A DNA stretch of 64,000 nt. It comes from Patiria pectinifera. Taxonomy: Eukaryota > Echinodermata > Asteroidea > Valvatida > Asterinidae. Numbering within the stretch: position 1 is the stretch's first letter; every line of letters starts with the position of its first letter. The notes under the pieces were generated by a model. It was given only the letters and a program-made list of their open reading frames with translations. It was not told the DNA's origin and searched no databases. Shown in pieces: positions 1 through 12,536 of the stretch. The stretch spans positions 18,998,863-19,062,862 of the forward strand of contig CM057135.1 in NCBI GenBank assembly GCA_029964075.1, written 5' to 3'. Position numbers and translations under genes: made by a program.

Positions 1-43
1 CCTCAATAAACAGTTGATACAGGGGCTGGATCTGACAAACAGC

Positions 44-167
44 CTAATTGGTGTCTTGACTAGTTTCAGGCAGGACCAGGTTGCCCTCATGTCTGACATT
101 AAAGGCATGTTTTCCTAAGTCTCGGTGTCCAGGGATGGCAGAGATCTGCTGAGGTTGTAATGGTGGG
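44..167 (-). pseudogene. Tail of the gypsy pol ORF
   Basis: The last about 40 codons of the gypsy polyprotein lie here in the minus direction, ending at a stop at 44-46. They are proline/glutamine-rich (PPLQPQQISAIPG). They are separated from the integrase part (901 onward) by the MITE at 168-900. The upstream codons of the ORF that ends here (168-340) come from the MITE, not from pol. That this is the continuation of pol is inferred from orientation and position. Confidence 0.5.
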
Positions 168-900
168 ACAATTCGTCGCAGAGCTGACAAACCGACGAAT
201 AAGCGAAAACCTTGTTTGGAGTAATTCGCGTTTGAAGTTGGACACTTCTCCGGGCGCCGTATTTTACCCTTAATGTTTCGATAAAAAACTTTTAGGATAT
301 ATTCTGAATAAAATATGAAACTAAGTATCCACCAGGTCACTTATTTAATCAAAGAAGTTGTGCGATATGGTTTTATTTGATCGTAAACGCATTCGTCAGT
401 TTGTCAAATTACATTAATCTGCAATATCCGGTTGTTCTTCACACTGTTTGTATGATATTCGTCAGTTTGTCGGATCGCGCGTGCACGCACGCGCAATCCG
501 ACAAACTTGCGAATAACATTCGTTGGTACTTTGAACGCACACCTTACATGAGCTGGTTACCAGCGAAATGTTTGTATGCTATTCGTCAGTTTGTCGGATT
601 GCGCGCGCACGGCGCGCCAATCCGACAAACTGACGAATGACATTCGTTGGTACTTGGAACGCACACCTTACATAAGCTGGTTACCAGCGAAATTTCGTAT
701 TCGTCACTATGTCAAATTGTGGATTTGCTTTTGTGATTTTTTCGCCACAAGGGGGGCTATGAGTCTCAAAATCCAGACAAATGTTAAGAATTTTGGCATA
801 AATACTTGAAAGAGCAACCTTCATAAAGCCTAAAAAAAACCAAAAATCGAAATCGCCAAAATGGTCGATTCGCCGGTTTGTCAGCTCTGCGACGAATTGT
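168..900. mobile_element. MITE with ~32-bp terminal inverted repeats and two internal hairpins
   Basis: The two ends are inverted copies of each other: ACAATTCGTCGCAGAGCTGA at 168 and its complement ending at 900, continuing to about 32 bp with one visible mismatch. The centre holds two tandem units of about 125 bp (from about 450 and about 575). Each contains a long palindrome (457-514 and 581-638) whose arms read ATTCGTCAGTTTGTCGGAT. There is no transposase. It interrupts the 3' end of gypsy pol. I see no convincing target duplication. Confidence 0.75.
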
Positions 901-3900
901 GACATCAAGAAACCCTTGACAGAGTACTGCCTGAAAGTACATGTCTTTGGTGCGATCTCTTCTCCTTCATGTGCGAACTACACTTTGAAGAAGACAGCAG
1001 ACTCTATATACAGGCATGTCAGGGTTGACACGGTCAGAGACTACATGAACAGCCGGATTCCAGTGATCTGCAAGTTTCTGCTTGCCTTGCAATCCAAAGT
1101 TCTTTACCAAGACCCGGTCACCTGGCCGGAGGGTCATAGCCTGTCACGCGCCTGTCATGACAAACTTTGTTTGCACTGGCTAACTTGACAGATTTGTCTT
1201 TAGCAAGCTGATATGCTCGAGACAATTGCTCTTTCAATCCTATGACATAGTTGGAGTGTTCAGCATGAGAGTGACCATCAGGGTTCACCCCAAACCGCAG
1301 GTCAATTGGAAGCCTTGCCTCCCGGCCAAACATAAGGAAGTACGGGGGAAAACCTGAACAGTCATGTTTTGTACAATTATAGGCATGTACAAGGGCACTG
1401 ACGTAGCGGCTACACGTTGCCTTCTTCTCACTCTCGAGAGTCCCCAGCATGCTCAAGAGTGTTCTGTTGAACAGTTCTGGCTGGGGATCTCCCTGAGGGT
1501 GGTAGGGGGTAGTGCGTGACCTTTTTTTATACCAAGTAAGTTGGTTAATTCCTTAACGACCTTACTCTCAAAGTCACGTCCCTGGTCAGAATGTAGGCGC
1601 TTGGGCAGGCCATAGTGCACAAAGACATTTTCCCAAAGGATCTTGGCGACGGTACGGGCCGTTTGGTCTTTTGTGGGAAAAGCCTGCCCGTACCTGGTGT
1701 AATGGTCCGTCACAACAAGTATGGGCTTCTTGTTTGTGCTATCTGGCTCAAGGGATAAAAAATCCATGCACACCAGCTCCAGTGGACCACTTGTCCTGAT
1801 ATTCACTAGAGCAGCAGCGGACTTGGAGTTTGTCTTTCTGGCTATGCATCGACCGCAGTGCCTCACCCAGTCGTCGATTTCCGTGGCCATGCGGGGCCAG
1901 TAAAAACCTGTCCCGAGCGAGTGCCACTGTGCGTTCAACACCTAAGTGCCCCGGCTCATTATGGAGGCCCCTGATCACCTGGATGCGATATTGTGTAGGA
2001 GCACAAACTGGTACACTTTCCTGCCCAGGTTGTTAATGACACACCTGTACAGGACTCGGTTGGAAATCCTCAGTTTCTCAACTTCTTGCAGGATAATCTT
2101 TGCCTCAGGTTGGAATTCGGCCAGCGAATCCGGTTTGTTTCCACCTTCAACACACAGTATAACCTGTTTGATTGATAGATCATCTCGCTGCACCTTGGCC
2201 CAATCAACCATTTGGGAACTTGGCTCAGGATCATACGAGTCAGGCAAGGCATTTGCATGAGCAGGGAAAGAGTGGACAAGAGGGACAGAATCTGGAGTTG
2301 GGGAGTGAAGCGGATTTGTTGATATGGCCACACCATGCACTGCACCTTGAACATGTGTTGGGGAATAGAGGGCACATATGGCCTGTTTAAGACAAATCTC
2401 ATCCTTGACATCTGCAATTCCTTTCAGGCGGGCTTCCAACATTCCCAGTCTATTTTGCTGCTCGTGTTCATATTTCTGGCTGAATTCTAAACCATGTGGC
2501 CTACGCGATAGCGCATCTGCATCCACATTGGTCCTTCCTGGTTTGTATTGGATGGAGAAGTCAAACGAGGAGAGTGCTGCAAGCCATCGGTGGCCTGTTG
2601 CATCCAGCTTAGCTGAGGTCAAGACATAGGTGAGTGGATTATTACCCGTCATAACCTTAGTCCCTTTCGCCGTGTACAAGTAGTCTTTGAACTCATCGGT
2701 AATCGCCCATTTTAGAGCTAAGAACTCCAACTTGTGTGCTGGGTAGTTCTTCTCACTTGGGGACAATCCCCGACTGCCATATGCAACTGTACGGAGTTTA
2801 CCGCCTTGATCCTGATACTCCACCTAAGCCGTCTCTACTCCATTAATGTGGAGCACGAACGGTTTTGAGAGGTCTGCAAAAGCAAGTACTGGTACTGTTA
2901 CAAGCCGTTCCTTTAGAGTGAGGAAAGCCTGCTCACGTTCTGCAGTCCACAGATCACCAAATGGCTCATCAGCCTTACGAGTGACAGAATCGGAATTGCG
3001 CCTGAGTAAAGGACGGGCCAGAGTGAAGGCCTCGCTTCTTGTGATAGACTACACCCGCCGTCAGGTTATTTAGGGGACGGGAAATCTTTGAGTAGTTTTC
3101 GATGAACCGCCTATAGTAGCCGGCAAAGCTAAAAAAAGATCTTAATTGTTTTACATTGGCAGGCCGAGGCCATTCTTCCAGGGCAGACATCCTTTCAGGG
3201 TCTGTTTGAACACCTTCTTCAGAAACCACATGCCCAAGGTATTTAACAGATCGACAACAGAGCTGGCACTTTTCGGGGGATACTTTCAACCCGAATTCCG
3301 CCAGCCTGTCAAGGACCTTTATGAGACGCTGCTCCATTTGTTCTAAATCGCTGGCAAAGATGATTAGGTCGTCCATATAAACACAAGAGTCTCGACCATG
3401 TTCAGTCCGGACATGCACTTTTCCATTAACCTCTGGAAGGTTGCTGGCGCACCCTTCACCCCCTGAGGCATGCGTTCGAATTGGTAGAAGCCAAAAGGAC
3501 AAAGAAATGCTGTCTTCTCTTTGTCTTCTTTGCACATCGGGATCTGGTAAAACCCAGAATTCAAGTCAATGACAGCGAACCAACAGCTGCCATTGAAACA
3601 GTCGATAACTTCCTGAACAAGAGGAACTGCATACTGGTCAGGAATCGTTCGGGATTGCAGGGTCCTATAGTCCACGCACATCCTCAAAGAACCATTTTTT
3701 TTCTTACAAACACAATGGGTGATGCGTAAGGACTGCGCGATTCTTGGATAATGTTTTGGTCGAGGAGCTGCTGGAGGTATTTACGCAAATCTTGGAAATC
3801 GGATGGAGCTATACCCTCCTAGATCTTTCCCGAAAAGGGGTGCTAACCTTAATTTGGTGCTCAGCCTCTTTGGATACACCCAAATTCCAATCATGCCGGG

Positions 3901-4776
3901 AAAACACCTGAGAATGCAACTTGTGTTTTGTCTAGGATCCTTTGTTTCCATTCAGGCGAGATTGGGCCCCATTTGAATGGGAGGTCCTCTAAATCATCGC
4001 CAACAAAGGGTGTCGGTCCTTTTCCGACCGATGCCGACGAAGAGAAAGCCGTGCACTTCACGCCTTTAGTTGGGGCCTCAACAAACCATTCAGGTTGGAA
4101 AACATCAGACAAGGAGCAGTTTCCTTGGATAGTGATGGGCTGATTGGACTGGTTGGTAACCATCAGCTTGACCGAACAAGTGGAATTACCAGAGAGTTGG
4201 GTGATGAAAGGCATCACCTCCAACCCTGATGGAACCGGATGCCTCATACGGGCCTCCACGAGAGCAGGCGTGGGCTTCCGTAATGTGCACCTGAATGTCC
4301 CAGATACACTTCTTTGCTCACCTGGTATGAGACAGACAGTGCGTTTGGCCCCGGTCCTCACAACACCCAGTTTGTCATCCTTGGAGATTTTCCTTTCATT
4401 TGCAATGTCCCTGTAAATCTGCTGGCAGGTAGCACTGATATTAAGATGGTTTACAAAACCCATGCCAGCTTCCTGCCGACATAAGTCAAAACAACTCCGA
4501 AATAAACCAGAGTTTGTCTCCACTATCACCGGCTGGGCAGTTGACTGCAGACTATCGGAAACAACTAGAACAAATGTTTCGAACTGATTGGCGGTCCCCG
4601 CAAATGAGTCGTCCAAACCCATTGACACATAACTCCATCCCAGATATGGAATTTGGCCACCACCCCCATGAAAAACCATAAGATCCTTCAAAGGGTAAAG
4701 CTCACGGTTTAAGCGAGCGAACAAGCTCTGGCAAATTAAAGTGACCTGAGACCCACTGTCTAGCAGACAATGAGTC
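901..4776 (-). pseudogene. gypsy pol: protease, RT, RNase H, integrase (broken)
   Basis: In minus-strand order: a retroviral-type protease site LLDSGSQVTL near 4750-4780; a long linker (3891-4724); reverse transcriptase at about 2975-3690 with FYQFERMPQGVKGAPATF and the catalytic YMDD box; RNase H at about 1975-2823 with a DADALSRRP end; an integrase zinc-binding region near 1850-1975; and a DDE core with MDFL and HSDQGRDFE, then a degenerate glutamate region near 1500. Frames change near 4830, near the RT/RNase H border (a stop immediately precedes the RNase H reading frame at 2824-2826) and near 1500. The family function is copying and integrating element RNA. This copy cannot encode an intact polyprotein. 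Confidence 0.85.
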
Positions 4777-6113
4777 TCAGTGCCATCGACCCAACACCGC
4801 GTCGTTATAACATTGCCGACTAGTCCAGAAATTTACAAGAGTGCCCCTGTCTTCAGCACCCATATTATAACTCCTCTGGCCAGACCCACGTCGTTCACCC
4901 TGTGGTCTAGGATGCGTCATTGAGTGACGGGGAGCAGGCACTGGGAAAGCCGAGTGCTGGAAGAAATGAGGGGCAGAGGGAAAGAATGATGGCACATGTG
5001 GTGAAAGATGCTGCAGATGATGTGCTCCTTGATGTTCAGCCGGCTGGCTCCGATGTGCCAGCTTGGTCTTTGCTTTGTCCTCTTGTTTCCTCACCAGGGA
5101 CAAAAGGGTGAGAAAAGTGGGAGGCAGGTCGACTTTGTCCTTTAAATGAAGGTTCACCAGTAACATTTCGTCGAAGGTGATTCCCCTTATGAACTGCGTG
5201 AGGCAGACCCTATTGGACTGGTCCTGAGGGATTATACCCCTCCTAAGGGCTTTCCGTAGGGTTCCCTGTAGCCTAGTTAGGAACTGGGAGGGCTTCTCCT
5301 CTCTCCTCTGAGTCATACTGAGGAATTTGACAAAGAGCTCATCATTTGTTTCAGTATCCCCAAAAGCCATGTAGAGGGCTTTTAGGTAGTCACGGGAGGT
5401 CGCAAGTGGATTCTCCCTACGGAGATCATTAATGATGCTAAGGGCTGGTGCCCTTAATGCCTCTCGTACCCTCTTCCTTCTCTCCGCATCGTCGAGGTCT
5501 TGCCATTCATCCATTTGGCCCTCGACGTGGTCTATCCATGTTGTGTAGCCATCTTCGTCCTTTGATGGTACGGCAAGTCCCGAAAACATCTCAGTTTTCG
5601 GTAATTGGCTGCGAGAGTGCAGCGAAAAAAGGAATTAGAAAAGTCAGAAGGAAGGGGTTGGGAAACAGAAGTCCCAACAGAGGTGGAAGGTATCGCCGGA
5701 ACTGACTCAGCAGAATTAGGTCTGGGCCTGTTCCGCCATTCGTCAAGGGCTCCGTTCTTCGTGAGGTCACTGATACGGACTCGGCTGCTCTTGGAAGGAA
5801 AGTGAGAGGGAGAATCATCCAAACGGATGACGCGACAAGAAGTCGGGAGTGGTTGGAAGTTCAAGGTGATTTCCGACCCAAGCTTAAGGAAAGCGACAGG
5901 TTTGTCAAAATCACAGAGAACGAGGCTCAGATCTTGCCCCACGTCCTCTCGTCTAGAAATGCCTACAATATTGGGGAGACAATCTGTCAGTGCAAGCACA
6001 ATGGTTTGGGTAGGGGTTGCAACCAACTTCATAGACAAAAGTATAGAGTGACTCGGCCTAGTCTCTTTCTTTTTGCACCAGTCCAAAGCCATTTTCTTAA
6101 GTGATTCCTCCAT
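4777..6113 (-). pseudogene. gypsy gag, PNMA/Arc-like, split by a frameshift
   Basis: Two overlapping minus-strand ORFs (5532-6113 and 4777-5589) make up the gag. The first starts with a stretch resembling the PNMA N-terminus (LKKMALDWCKKKE). The second carries the capsid-like domain with LRAPALSIINDLRRENPL and SQFLTRLQGTLRKALR, typical of gypsy/PNMA gags. They are in different frames, shifting near 5600. A His/Pro-rich tail follows. The product would form the capsid. The shift could be a mutation or a programmed change, but the many lesions downstream favour decay. Confidence 0.75.
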
Positions 6114-6399
6114 ATTGACAGCACGTCAAATTTGCCAGAAATATACAATATCGCAATTAAAGGGTTGGACTAGTATGAATGTTGGCTCTCTGTTGCAGGT
6201 TTGTGTCAATTCCTGGAAAATCTGTTATGTCAAAGCAATTAACAGCCAATACACGGGGAGAGACACATCATACACATATACAACAAAAATAATGCCAAAT
6301 CGATAATAAACAAAGTTTCTTGCATACAAATTCCCTACCAGTCAGTACAAAATTGACTCATCAGAATCAGTGTCAGTTAAATAAATTTCCCGGACAAAA

Positions 6400-6687
6400 T
6401 GTAACCCGTGGTTCACCTTCATCAAGCAGGAACCAATTTCGAGTATTGACCCCCTCTGAAAGAATACACTGATTTACATTTAAAGATTTTGCATGCACAG
6501 AACTTGGTTTATTAATTAATAGTAGGCACAGAAAATGTCACAAGACATTTTTATGCACATGAAACAATAAGATAAACACAAGCAAGAATCAAAGGCAACA
6601 AAGTGAGCTCAGAAAAAAAATACAACGGCGTCAAAATCTAATATCAAAGTTCTTCACAGAAGCTCCAAGGCTCAGGAGGACGATGAT
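6400..6687 (-). repeat. Candidate gypsy 5' LTR part
   Basis: The region between the gag leader and the BEL insertion begins TGTAACCCGTGG on the plus strand and has an AATAAA on the minus strand near 6510, as expected of an LTR read leftward. The rest would lie beyond the BEL element, from 30052. With no second LTR in the window this rests on position and end bases only. Confidence 0.35.
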
Positions 6688-7288
6688 TGTTATGGAATGG
6701 CAATGGGGGAAAGAAAATGACCGGTGGAGAGACTGGGCGTAGCAGACAACGGTACATTTATTAACATGTTCTTGCTTGTGTAGATAAAAAGCCCTGGTAA
6801 GCACCGTGGTATCCCTTGTTAAACACTGAGGATCGAGTGCCCATCATGAGCCCATAAGCCCATTATCCCTGGCAGTGGTAAGCCCGTTCTGAAGGGTAAC
6901 AAGGAAACAATGACAGAATTAAACAAGTGCAAGAGAAACACGATGTCAAAAACCTAAATACATGCACATGTACATTCACTATATATATATATACGGTGGA
7001 TCGATGTTCTTTACATGCGTGTATTTCCGACACTTTGAGATTGAAGGATTTGAACCCGAATTAACAACTGAATAATCTCTCATTATAAGAATCGATCATC
7101 TAATTATTGGAATTATACTATAAAAGATCATAAACAGTTATTATAAGGGAAAGAGATGCCCTCACCATCTTTATCCGGTCATGGTTTTCCCCCAATTCGG
7201 CTTGCCGACGCTTGACCGTTTACACACGCGTTTGGATCGCGCCGCAAGGTGGCGTCCTTTTAAATTAGCGGTGGCACTTTTCTCAACA
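6688..7288 (-). repeat. BEL 3' LTR (601 bp)
   Basis: Plus-strand ends are TGTTATGG (6688) and TCAACA (7288), so it has TG...CA ends read either way. It matches the three 5' LTR pieces base for base over long stretches, including the TATATATATA tract near 6980. It contains short regions similar to those at 28996-29286 and 29872-30046. Confidence 0.88.
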
Positions 7289-9037
7289 CAGCCGCAGGAG
7301 GAGCAGGAATGGCGGAGAATGCCAACGGCTGCTTTCACCCAACTGACTCAGCTTCAACCCTCTGGTGAGGTCGTCAGCTGGATTGTTTGCTGAATCTACG
7401 TACCGCCACACTGTGTGGTCAGTAAGTCTCTGAATTTCAGCAATTCGTGCTCCAATGTATCGGTTGTAACGGCAGGACTCTGACTTGATCCACGACAACA
7501 CTGTTGTACTATCACTCCAACAAGTGATTGGCATCTTCATCTTCATTTCGTCTTCTAGCAGCTCCACCAACTCGGCTCCACTAACAGCTGCTAGGAGTTC
7601 CAGGCGAGGTATGGTCTGGACACGCTTTGGAGCCAGCCGTGAGCGGGACATCACAAACCTCACACTGACTTCAGACGACGGAACTGTAGCTCTTAAATAA
7701 GCCACCGCACCATATGCCTTTTCAGAGGCATCGGTGAACACGTGTAGCGCATACTTGACAAGGTCGGGCTCAAAGTGAGATGGAATATAGCACCTAGGGA
7801 GGTGAATACTGGATAAATCGACGAGCTCTTCTCGCCACTGGATGTGCTGCGCTCGTAGCCCTTCATCTCCTTTATCAGGGAACCCATCATCCCAACCCAA
7901 AGGCTGTTTCCATAGCTCCTGCAGCAACATATTGCCTCTGACTATATCGGGCATAAGGTATCCAAGTGGGTCTTTGCCAGCGCACTGCATGACATCACTA
8001 AGTACAGTTCGTCTGGTCGGAGTTGGCCAGTCTTTCAGAGAGAGCTGGTACGTCAAGGCATCATCCCTAAAGTTCCATCTCGGCCCCAGGGCTGCTTCCT
8101 CTGGGGAATTGCCACTCAGGTTGATCCAGCACTCTGCATTGTTGGAGCGAGCTTCTAGAGGGAGATCATTCACTACAGAGGGGACATTGCTGGCCCACTT
8201 GACAATAGGGAACCCGCCTAAGCGTAATGATCGGACCAACTTCTTCACCAACACCTTCGCTTCTCCGGCAGTTGGTTTGCCATCCAAGCAGTTATCAACG
8301 TAAAATGCTTCCAGCACACTTCTGGTTATGTCTGGCTCCTGGATCACATCTCTCACATGTTTCTGGAGAGCATATGTGGCGCAACAAGGGCTGCAAGTTG
8401 TCCCAAAGGGTAAGACATTCCACTCCAACTCATCTGGGTCAGCAGTGGATCCAAGTTCCCTTCAGAGAAAGCGAAGCGCTGATCGGTCTTCTTCAAGGGT
8501 GAGGACACGGTGAAACATGGCCTTAATGTCTCCTGAGACGGCTACAAGGTGTCGACGGAACCTCAACAAGACTCCAACCAGAGTGGAGCCAAGTGTGGGG
8601 CCCGGGAGGAGATTGAGAGACTCTCCCAGATATTGAAAGGCGCAGTTAAACACCAGTCTGTGTTTAACATTCTGCTTGACAACGTGGTATGGAATATACC
8701 ACTGACGCTGGGTGAATTTCTCTCTTCCCTCAGCTGTCAGAGTGCGAACAAGTCGAGCCTCTTTTAGCTCTTCAATCTTCTTGCGGTGGACATCAGCAAG
8801 ATCAGGGTCCCTTTGAAGGCGTTGTTCATTTCTTCTGAGAGCTGGCAAAGCTGAGGATGCTGGACTGGAGAATGTGTCTTCATCACGTCTCCACAGGAGT
8901 GGTGTTGCTACCCGCTGGACACCATCCAACTCGACAAAAGTAGATTCGGATTCCAGGATATCTACGGCTCTTTGATCCTGCTTGGAGCGGGTCACCTGCT
9001 TACGTTCATTGTACATTTGTACATCATTTTGCCACAT
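7283..9037 (-). pseudogene. BEL pol: reverse transcriptase and RNase H
   Basis: Two ORFs (8462-9037 and 7283-8428) separated by a frameshift near 8450. The first has RT fingers with WYIPYHVVKQNVKHRLVF and SGDIKAMFHRV. The second has the Pao-type active site AFYVDNCLDG, the Peptidase_A17-type linker (LGYLMPDIVRGNMLLQELW) and an RNase H domain (HVFTDASEKAYGAVAYL; IPRLELLAA; CWSDSTTVLSWI). The ORF ends a few bases inside the LTR. The integrase that should follow RNase H in BEL elements is absent, so this is a deletion derivative. Confidence 0.88.
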
Positions 9038-9289
9038 CCTGCAGACATTCTCATGCAGGACCTCATCGGCTTCACGGTCCTTGCAGGTGATTCACCCCAC
9101 CTCCACGTCTGTAGGTGAGCGTGGGACCTTGCACTGCCCAACCTAATTTGGTTCGGACGGCCACTGGTGCCCCCTCTGGGCCAAAGTGGCTCTCTATTGG
9201 GACTATCAGGTCAGGTCTGTCACTGCCAAGGAGCATCAGAGGACGGACATTCCTACAGTCATGAAGAGGAAGGTCCTTAATAGGTGAGC

Positions 9290-9757
9290 CTATTTTTTCT
9301 GCAGATCTCTAGCTGGGACTGAATGTTCGGATAGACGCAGCATTGGGGATGCGAAAACTTGGGACAACAGAGTCTTGTTTTCAGGGTCATCTTCGAGAGC
9401 GATCTGGAGCTTCAGCAGGGTTCCTTTACAGGTGGTACACTCCTCTCGAGCAGTGGCTATAGGCATCTCTGTGCCTTTGCCTTTGAGACGGAGCCTGACA
9501 GCCTCTGGTAACATCATGGTAAAGTTGGCAGCATCATCTAGAAGACAGTGAGTCTTCAGCTGGGTCCCGTTACCGTAAAGAATAACATGAACGATCTTCA
9601 TGCTCACATCTCTGGGACGCCATGGATTACCATCACTGTAAAAGGCGGAAAAAGTGGGATTGAAGTTGCAGTAGTAGACTCCGTAGCCTGGTTGAGCGAC
9701 AAGATTGTGAAGGATGGTGAGATGGAGCTGATCACACTCCCGGCAGGTTTTCTTCAA
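9290..9757 (-). pseudogene. BEL protease region
   Basis: A minus-strand ORF starts in the zinc-knuckle spacer (CRECDQLHLT) and continues into an aspartic-protease-like segment with HCLLDDAANFTMMLPEAV, the position of the active-site Asp in BEL proteases (DUF1758-like). The usual LLDxGS reads LLDDAA, so the site may be damaged. It lies between gag and RT, as expected. The link to RT at 9038-9289 has no long open frame. Confidence 0.7.
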
Positions 9758-10345
9758 GTCGCAGCTCTGACCTTCTTTTTGCAGGCGTGCACACTGCTAA
9801 CAGCGACGACCATCTTGGATGCACTTCAATCGCTCTGCTACTGTGAGCTTGCCAAACTCGTTGCAGCGGGATAGCCAGTGGTCATTTTTGCAGTGAGGAC
9901 ACCACTTCCTGAATGGCTTCTTTCCACTGCCTGGTGACTGGTTGACAGATGTGTTTCAATTGCTGCTACTTTTTCCAGCCGACTGGCTTTGGCTCTTGTT
10001 TCCACTCTCGGTATGGTAGGTGGACACGCCTCGTCGTCATGGTCATGGTTACTTTGGGAGCCGACTCGTAGGCTGTCTTCAAGTTGCACCTTTTTACGTG
10101 CAACGGATGCAGTTTCCTTTAACCAACTGTTTAGATCGATCAAGGAAAAGGTATGGATGCGCTTAGCTTCCATTTGCTTCAGGAAAGCTGTTTGGTGCTG
10201 GTTTGACAGTCGGCCATACAGAACACAGGCGGTGGAGTTAGCTCGAAGCTCCTCCTGTCCCTCGGGAGCGGTTTCAAGTTGGGTGATGAGGGTGGAGACT
10301 GCTGAGGCAAATTCAACTAGTCCCTTTGAGTCATTTGCTGCTACT
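9758..10345 (-). pseudogene. BEL gag, 3' half with zinc knuckles
   Basis: The C-terminal gag continues from 19587 after the copy B insertion. Removing copy B and one copy of its TACT duplication joins the two halves in frame (...PRV then AANDSKGLVEF...), a BEL-gag-type sequence (DUF1759-like). Zinc-knuckle cysteines (WCPHCKNDHWLSRC) follow after a frameshift near 9925, and a TAG lies near 9800. The product would package RNA in particles. Confidence 0.78.
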
Positions 10346-10354
10346 CACGGCCGT

Positions 10355-11627
10355 CTCAGCGCGCATTAAAGCGTGCGCCCTCAGCGTTAGCGTACGGGAA
10401 ATTTAATTTACGCGATAAACGTAATACAAGTTTAGGGTTCGTTTCATAATGAATGGTTTATTTTTCGCCCAAGATTTATTTCAGGTTTGTATAAAAAGGG
10501 TGATAATATTTGTTTTTGATTTTTTATTTGTCACTTTGTATTAGTTAGGTGTTCTTGTATGTATCAAAGTTATTATTAGACGGATGTAATTTTTTTCGGC
10601 GGTGTAAAGTACAGCGTAAGCTAAATGGATAACGTCATGGGGTTAACACCCCGTGAATTTTGTGTTCAGAAGTACGGTTATTTTCGGAGTCCCCAAGTTT
10701 TCATCATCATGAACAGCCACAATCCATAAAGTTGAAGACTTTTTCCACAACATATTTCGGCAGGACAGTTCGGACAAGGTAAGATTCGTTAAAATAAAAG
10801 GCAGATTGTTAGGTTATTTTTTGTTCGTAACACTGTGAATGTACGAAAATACGTTTATTTACATGTATGTACAATGCACACGGCATTACGCGTACGTGAC
10901 TGAACAATCACTTCAAACAAACCTTACATAAAATCAAAAGTTTAGATGAAAAAGTAACTGTTACCTAAAAATACATTATCAATCGTGTTTTACAAATACT
11001 ATTTTAGATATTTACAATAATCTAAGTCAATAACAGCAAGGATGGCTTGTGATGTTTTAGATTGTATTTGAAGACCATCACGTTTGCTACCGGTACGTAG
11101 AACTAGGATTGCTGAAAAACAGTACAGGCTTATGTTGATATTGTGATAGGCCTACTTCTGCACTTTTTTGTACGATGAATTTTATCAATCATGTTTATGG
11201 ACCGGATGGTAAGGTTACACACTTACACGCTTTTGCCTTGCCCTTGGGCGCAAGTACAGCCATTTTACAGCTCACAGTCACACATTAATTAGTGATCCTA
11301 ATGAGTAAAAGTAAAACTTTACATTCTAACGTCATCAACGTCCAGACGTCAGGCCTTGCCAAAATATTTACATTATTACATCTACAAACTGTAGGCTACA
11401 TCGATGATAGTGACCAGCAACCAGTCTTCATGCCAATAAATTAATTGTACATTGTAGGTGTAATTTTATTTGAAATTATGAATCTGGTGGTGTGAAGCAT
11501 AAAAATGAACATATGAATAAGAAAATTGTTTTCCCCTGGTTTAATTTACATACACCTGGTTTGATTTACATACACACAGTTTGAAAAAGGCATGCGACTC
11601 TCATATGTGTACAACCTGATTGATATT
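10355..11627. other. Left arm of copy B, non-coding
   Basis: About 1.3 kb between the terminus and the last transposase exon. AT-rich with a few CA/TG-rich spots. No ORF or repeat array that I can support. Confidence 0.6.
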
Positions 11628-12536
11628 TTATTCCTCCTTATCCTGGACTTTCTGCCTTTTAGGTGGACGATGTGCCTGTACTCTGGCTATCACCTCGGGT
11701 GTTGTTGATAGATTATGCCGTTTCATCACCGTCATGAGACGCTGGAGGTCATCTCGCATGCAGCTGACGACACGTCCAGTTCTATTGAATTCTGTGTGAA
11801 TTAATTAACCACCCTGCTCGACCAGCAATCCAAAGCCGACCCCGAATCGTGTCAGTTGACCGATTGCATGATCCTCCAGTAAGTGCATTTTGAGTGTAAT
11901 TGATGCAGTTGGAACATGCAGCCTGTAGGCTCTCATGAAGGATGTTATGCAGATATCTGGCAGGAAACAACATTAATGTACATTAATATTCATGTTAACC
12001 TTTTTAGAAGTGATTTTTCCAATTTGAATAAACTTTACATAAAAATAATCGTAACCAAAATCACTCACCAACTCTTTTCAGATCAGCTGCTGTTAGATCC
12101 TTTGCATGGTTCATTGCAAAGTGTACGTCAGCATATTTGAGGAAGACATCCTCAAATTTGAAGCCAATCTCTGCAGCCTCTCGAACGAGTTTCTGGTGAT
12201 TGAGTACAGGAATGTCTTCACAATCCATGGCTCGGAAGATGCGAGATGGTGCTGAGGTAAGATCTTTTATGACTGGCATCTGATTGAGAATTTAATATAC
12301 ATTTATGCACATGTGAATTCCTAAATATTACATAAGACCCTTACAAGTTTTTTTTTCAACAAGTCTTGATAAATTCCACATACAATGTGTCTTACCTGAC
12401 AACACTTGTGAACATGGTTTCCAACGAATGCCTTTCCGTGATATGCTTGACGTTTGACATTGTGGCGTTGCAGCACAGCATCAAGTGAGCTAGCTATTGG
12501 GCCAGCTCCAAATGGAAGATCAACTGTTTGTTTTTC
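11628..12536 (-). pseudogene. Copy B RAG1-like transposase, exons 8-10
   Basis: Three minus-strand exons match copy A exon for exon: exon 8 12396-12536 (141 nt, same length as in A, with AYHGKAFVGNHVHKCCQ), exon 9 12070-12279 and exon 10 11628-11956. Exons keep GT/AG borders. Exon 10 keeps the H-x4-H zinc pair (MHLLEDHAIG) but has TAA at 11815-11817, exactly the codon of the presumed catalytic Glu (GGE in copy A, GG-stop here). The family acts as DDE transposase. This copy cannot. Confidence 0.85.

Larger units (their letters stand above)
1..6400 (-). mobile_element. Decayed Ty3/gypsy LTR retrotransposon with PNMA-like gag
   Basis: Read on the minus strand the order is gag, protease, reverse transcriptase, RNase H, integrase, which is the Ty3/gypsy order. 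The 3' LTR lies left of base 1. Coding is broken by several frameshifts and stops (near 5600, 4830, 2826, 1500), so the copy is dead. A MITE sits near the 3' end of pol (168-900) and a BEL/Pao element follows at 6688. A candidate 5' LTR edge is at 6400, where the plus strand reads TGTAACCCGTGG, but no clear TGG-type primer site adjoins it. Confidence 0.85.
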
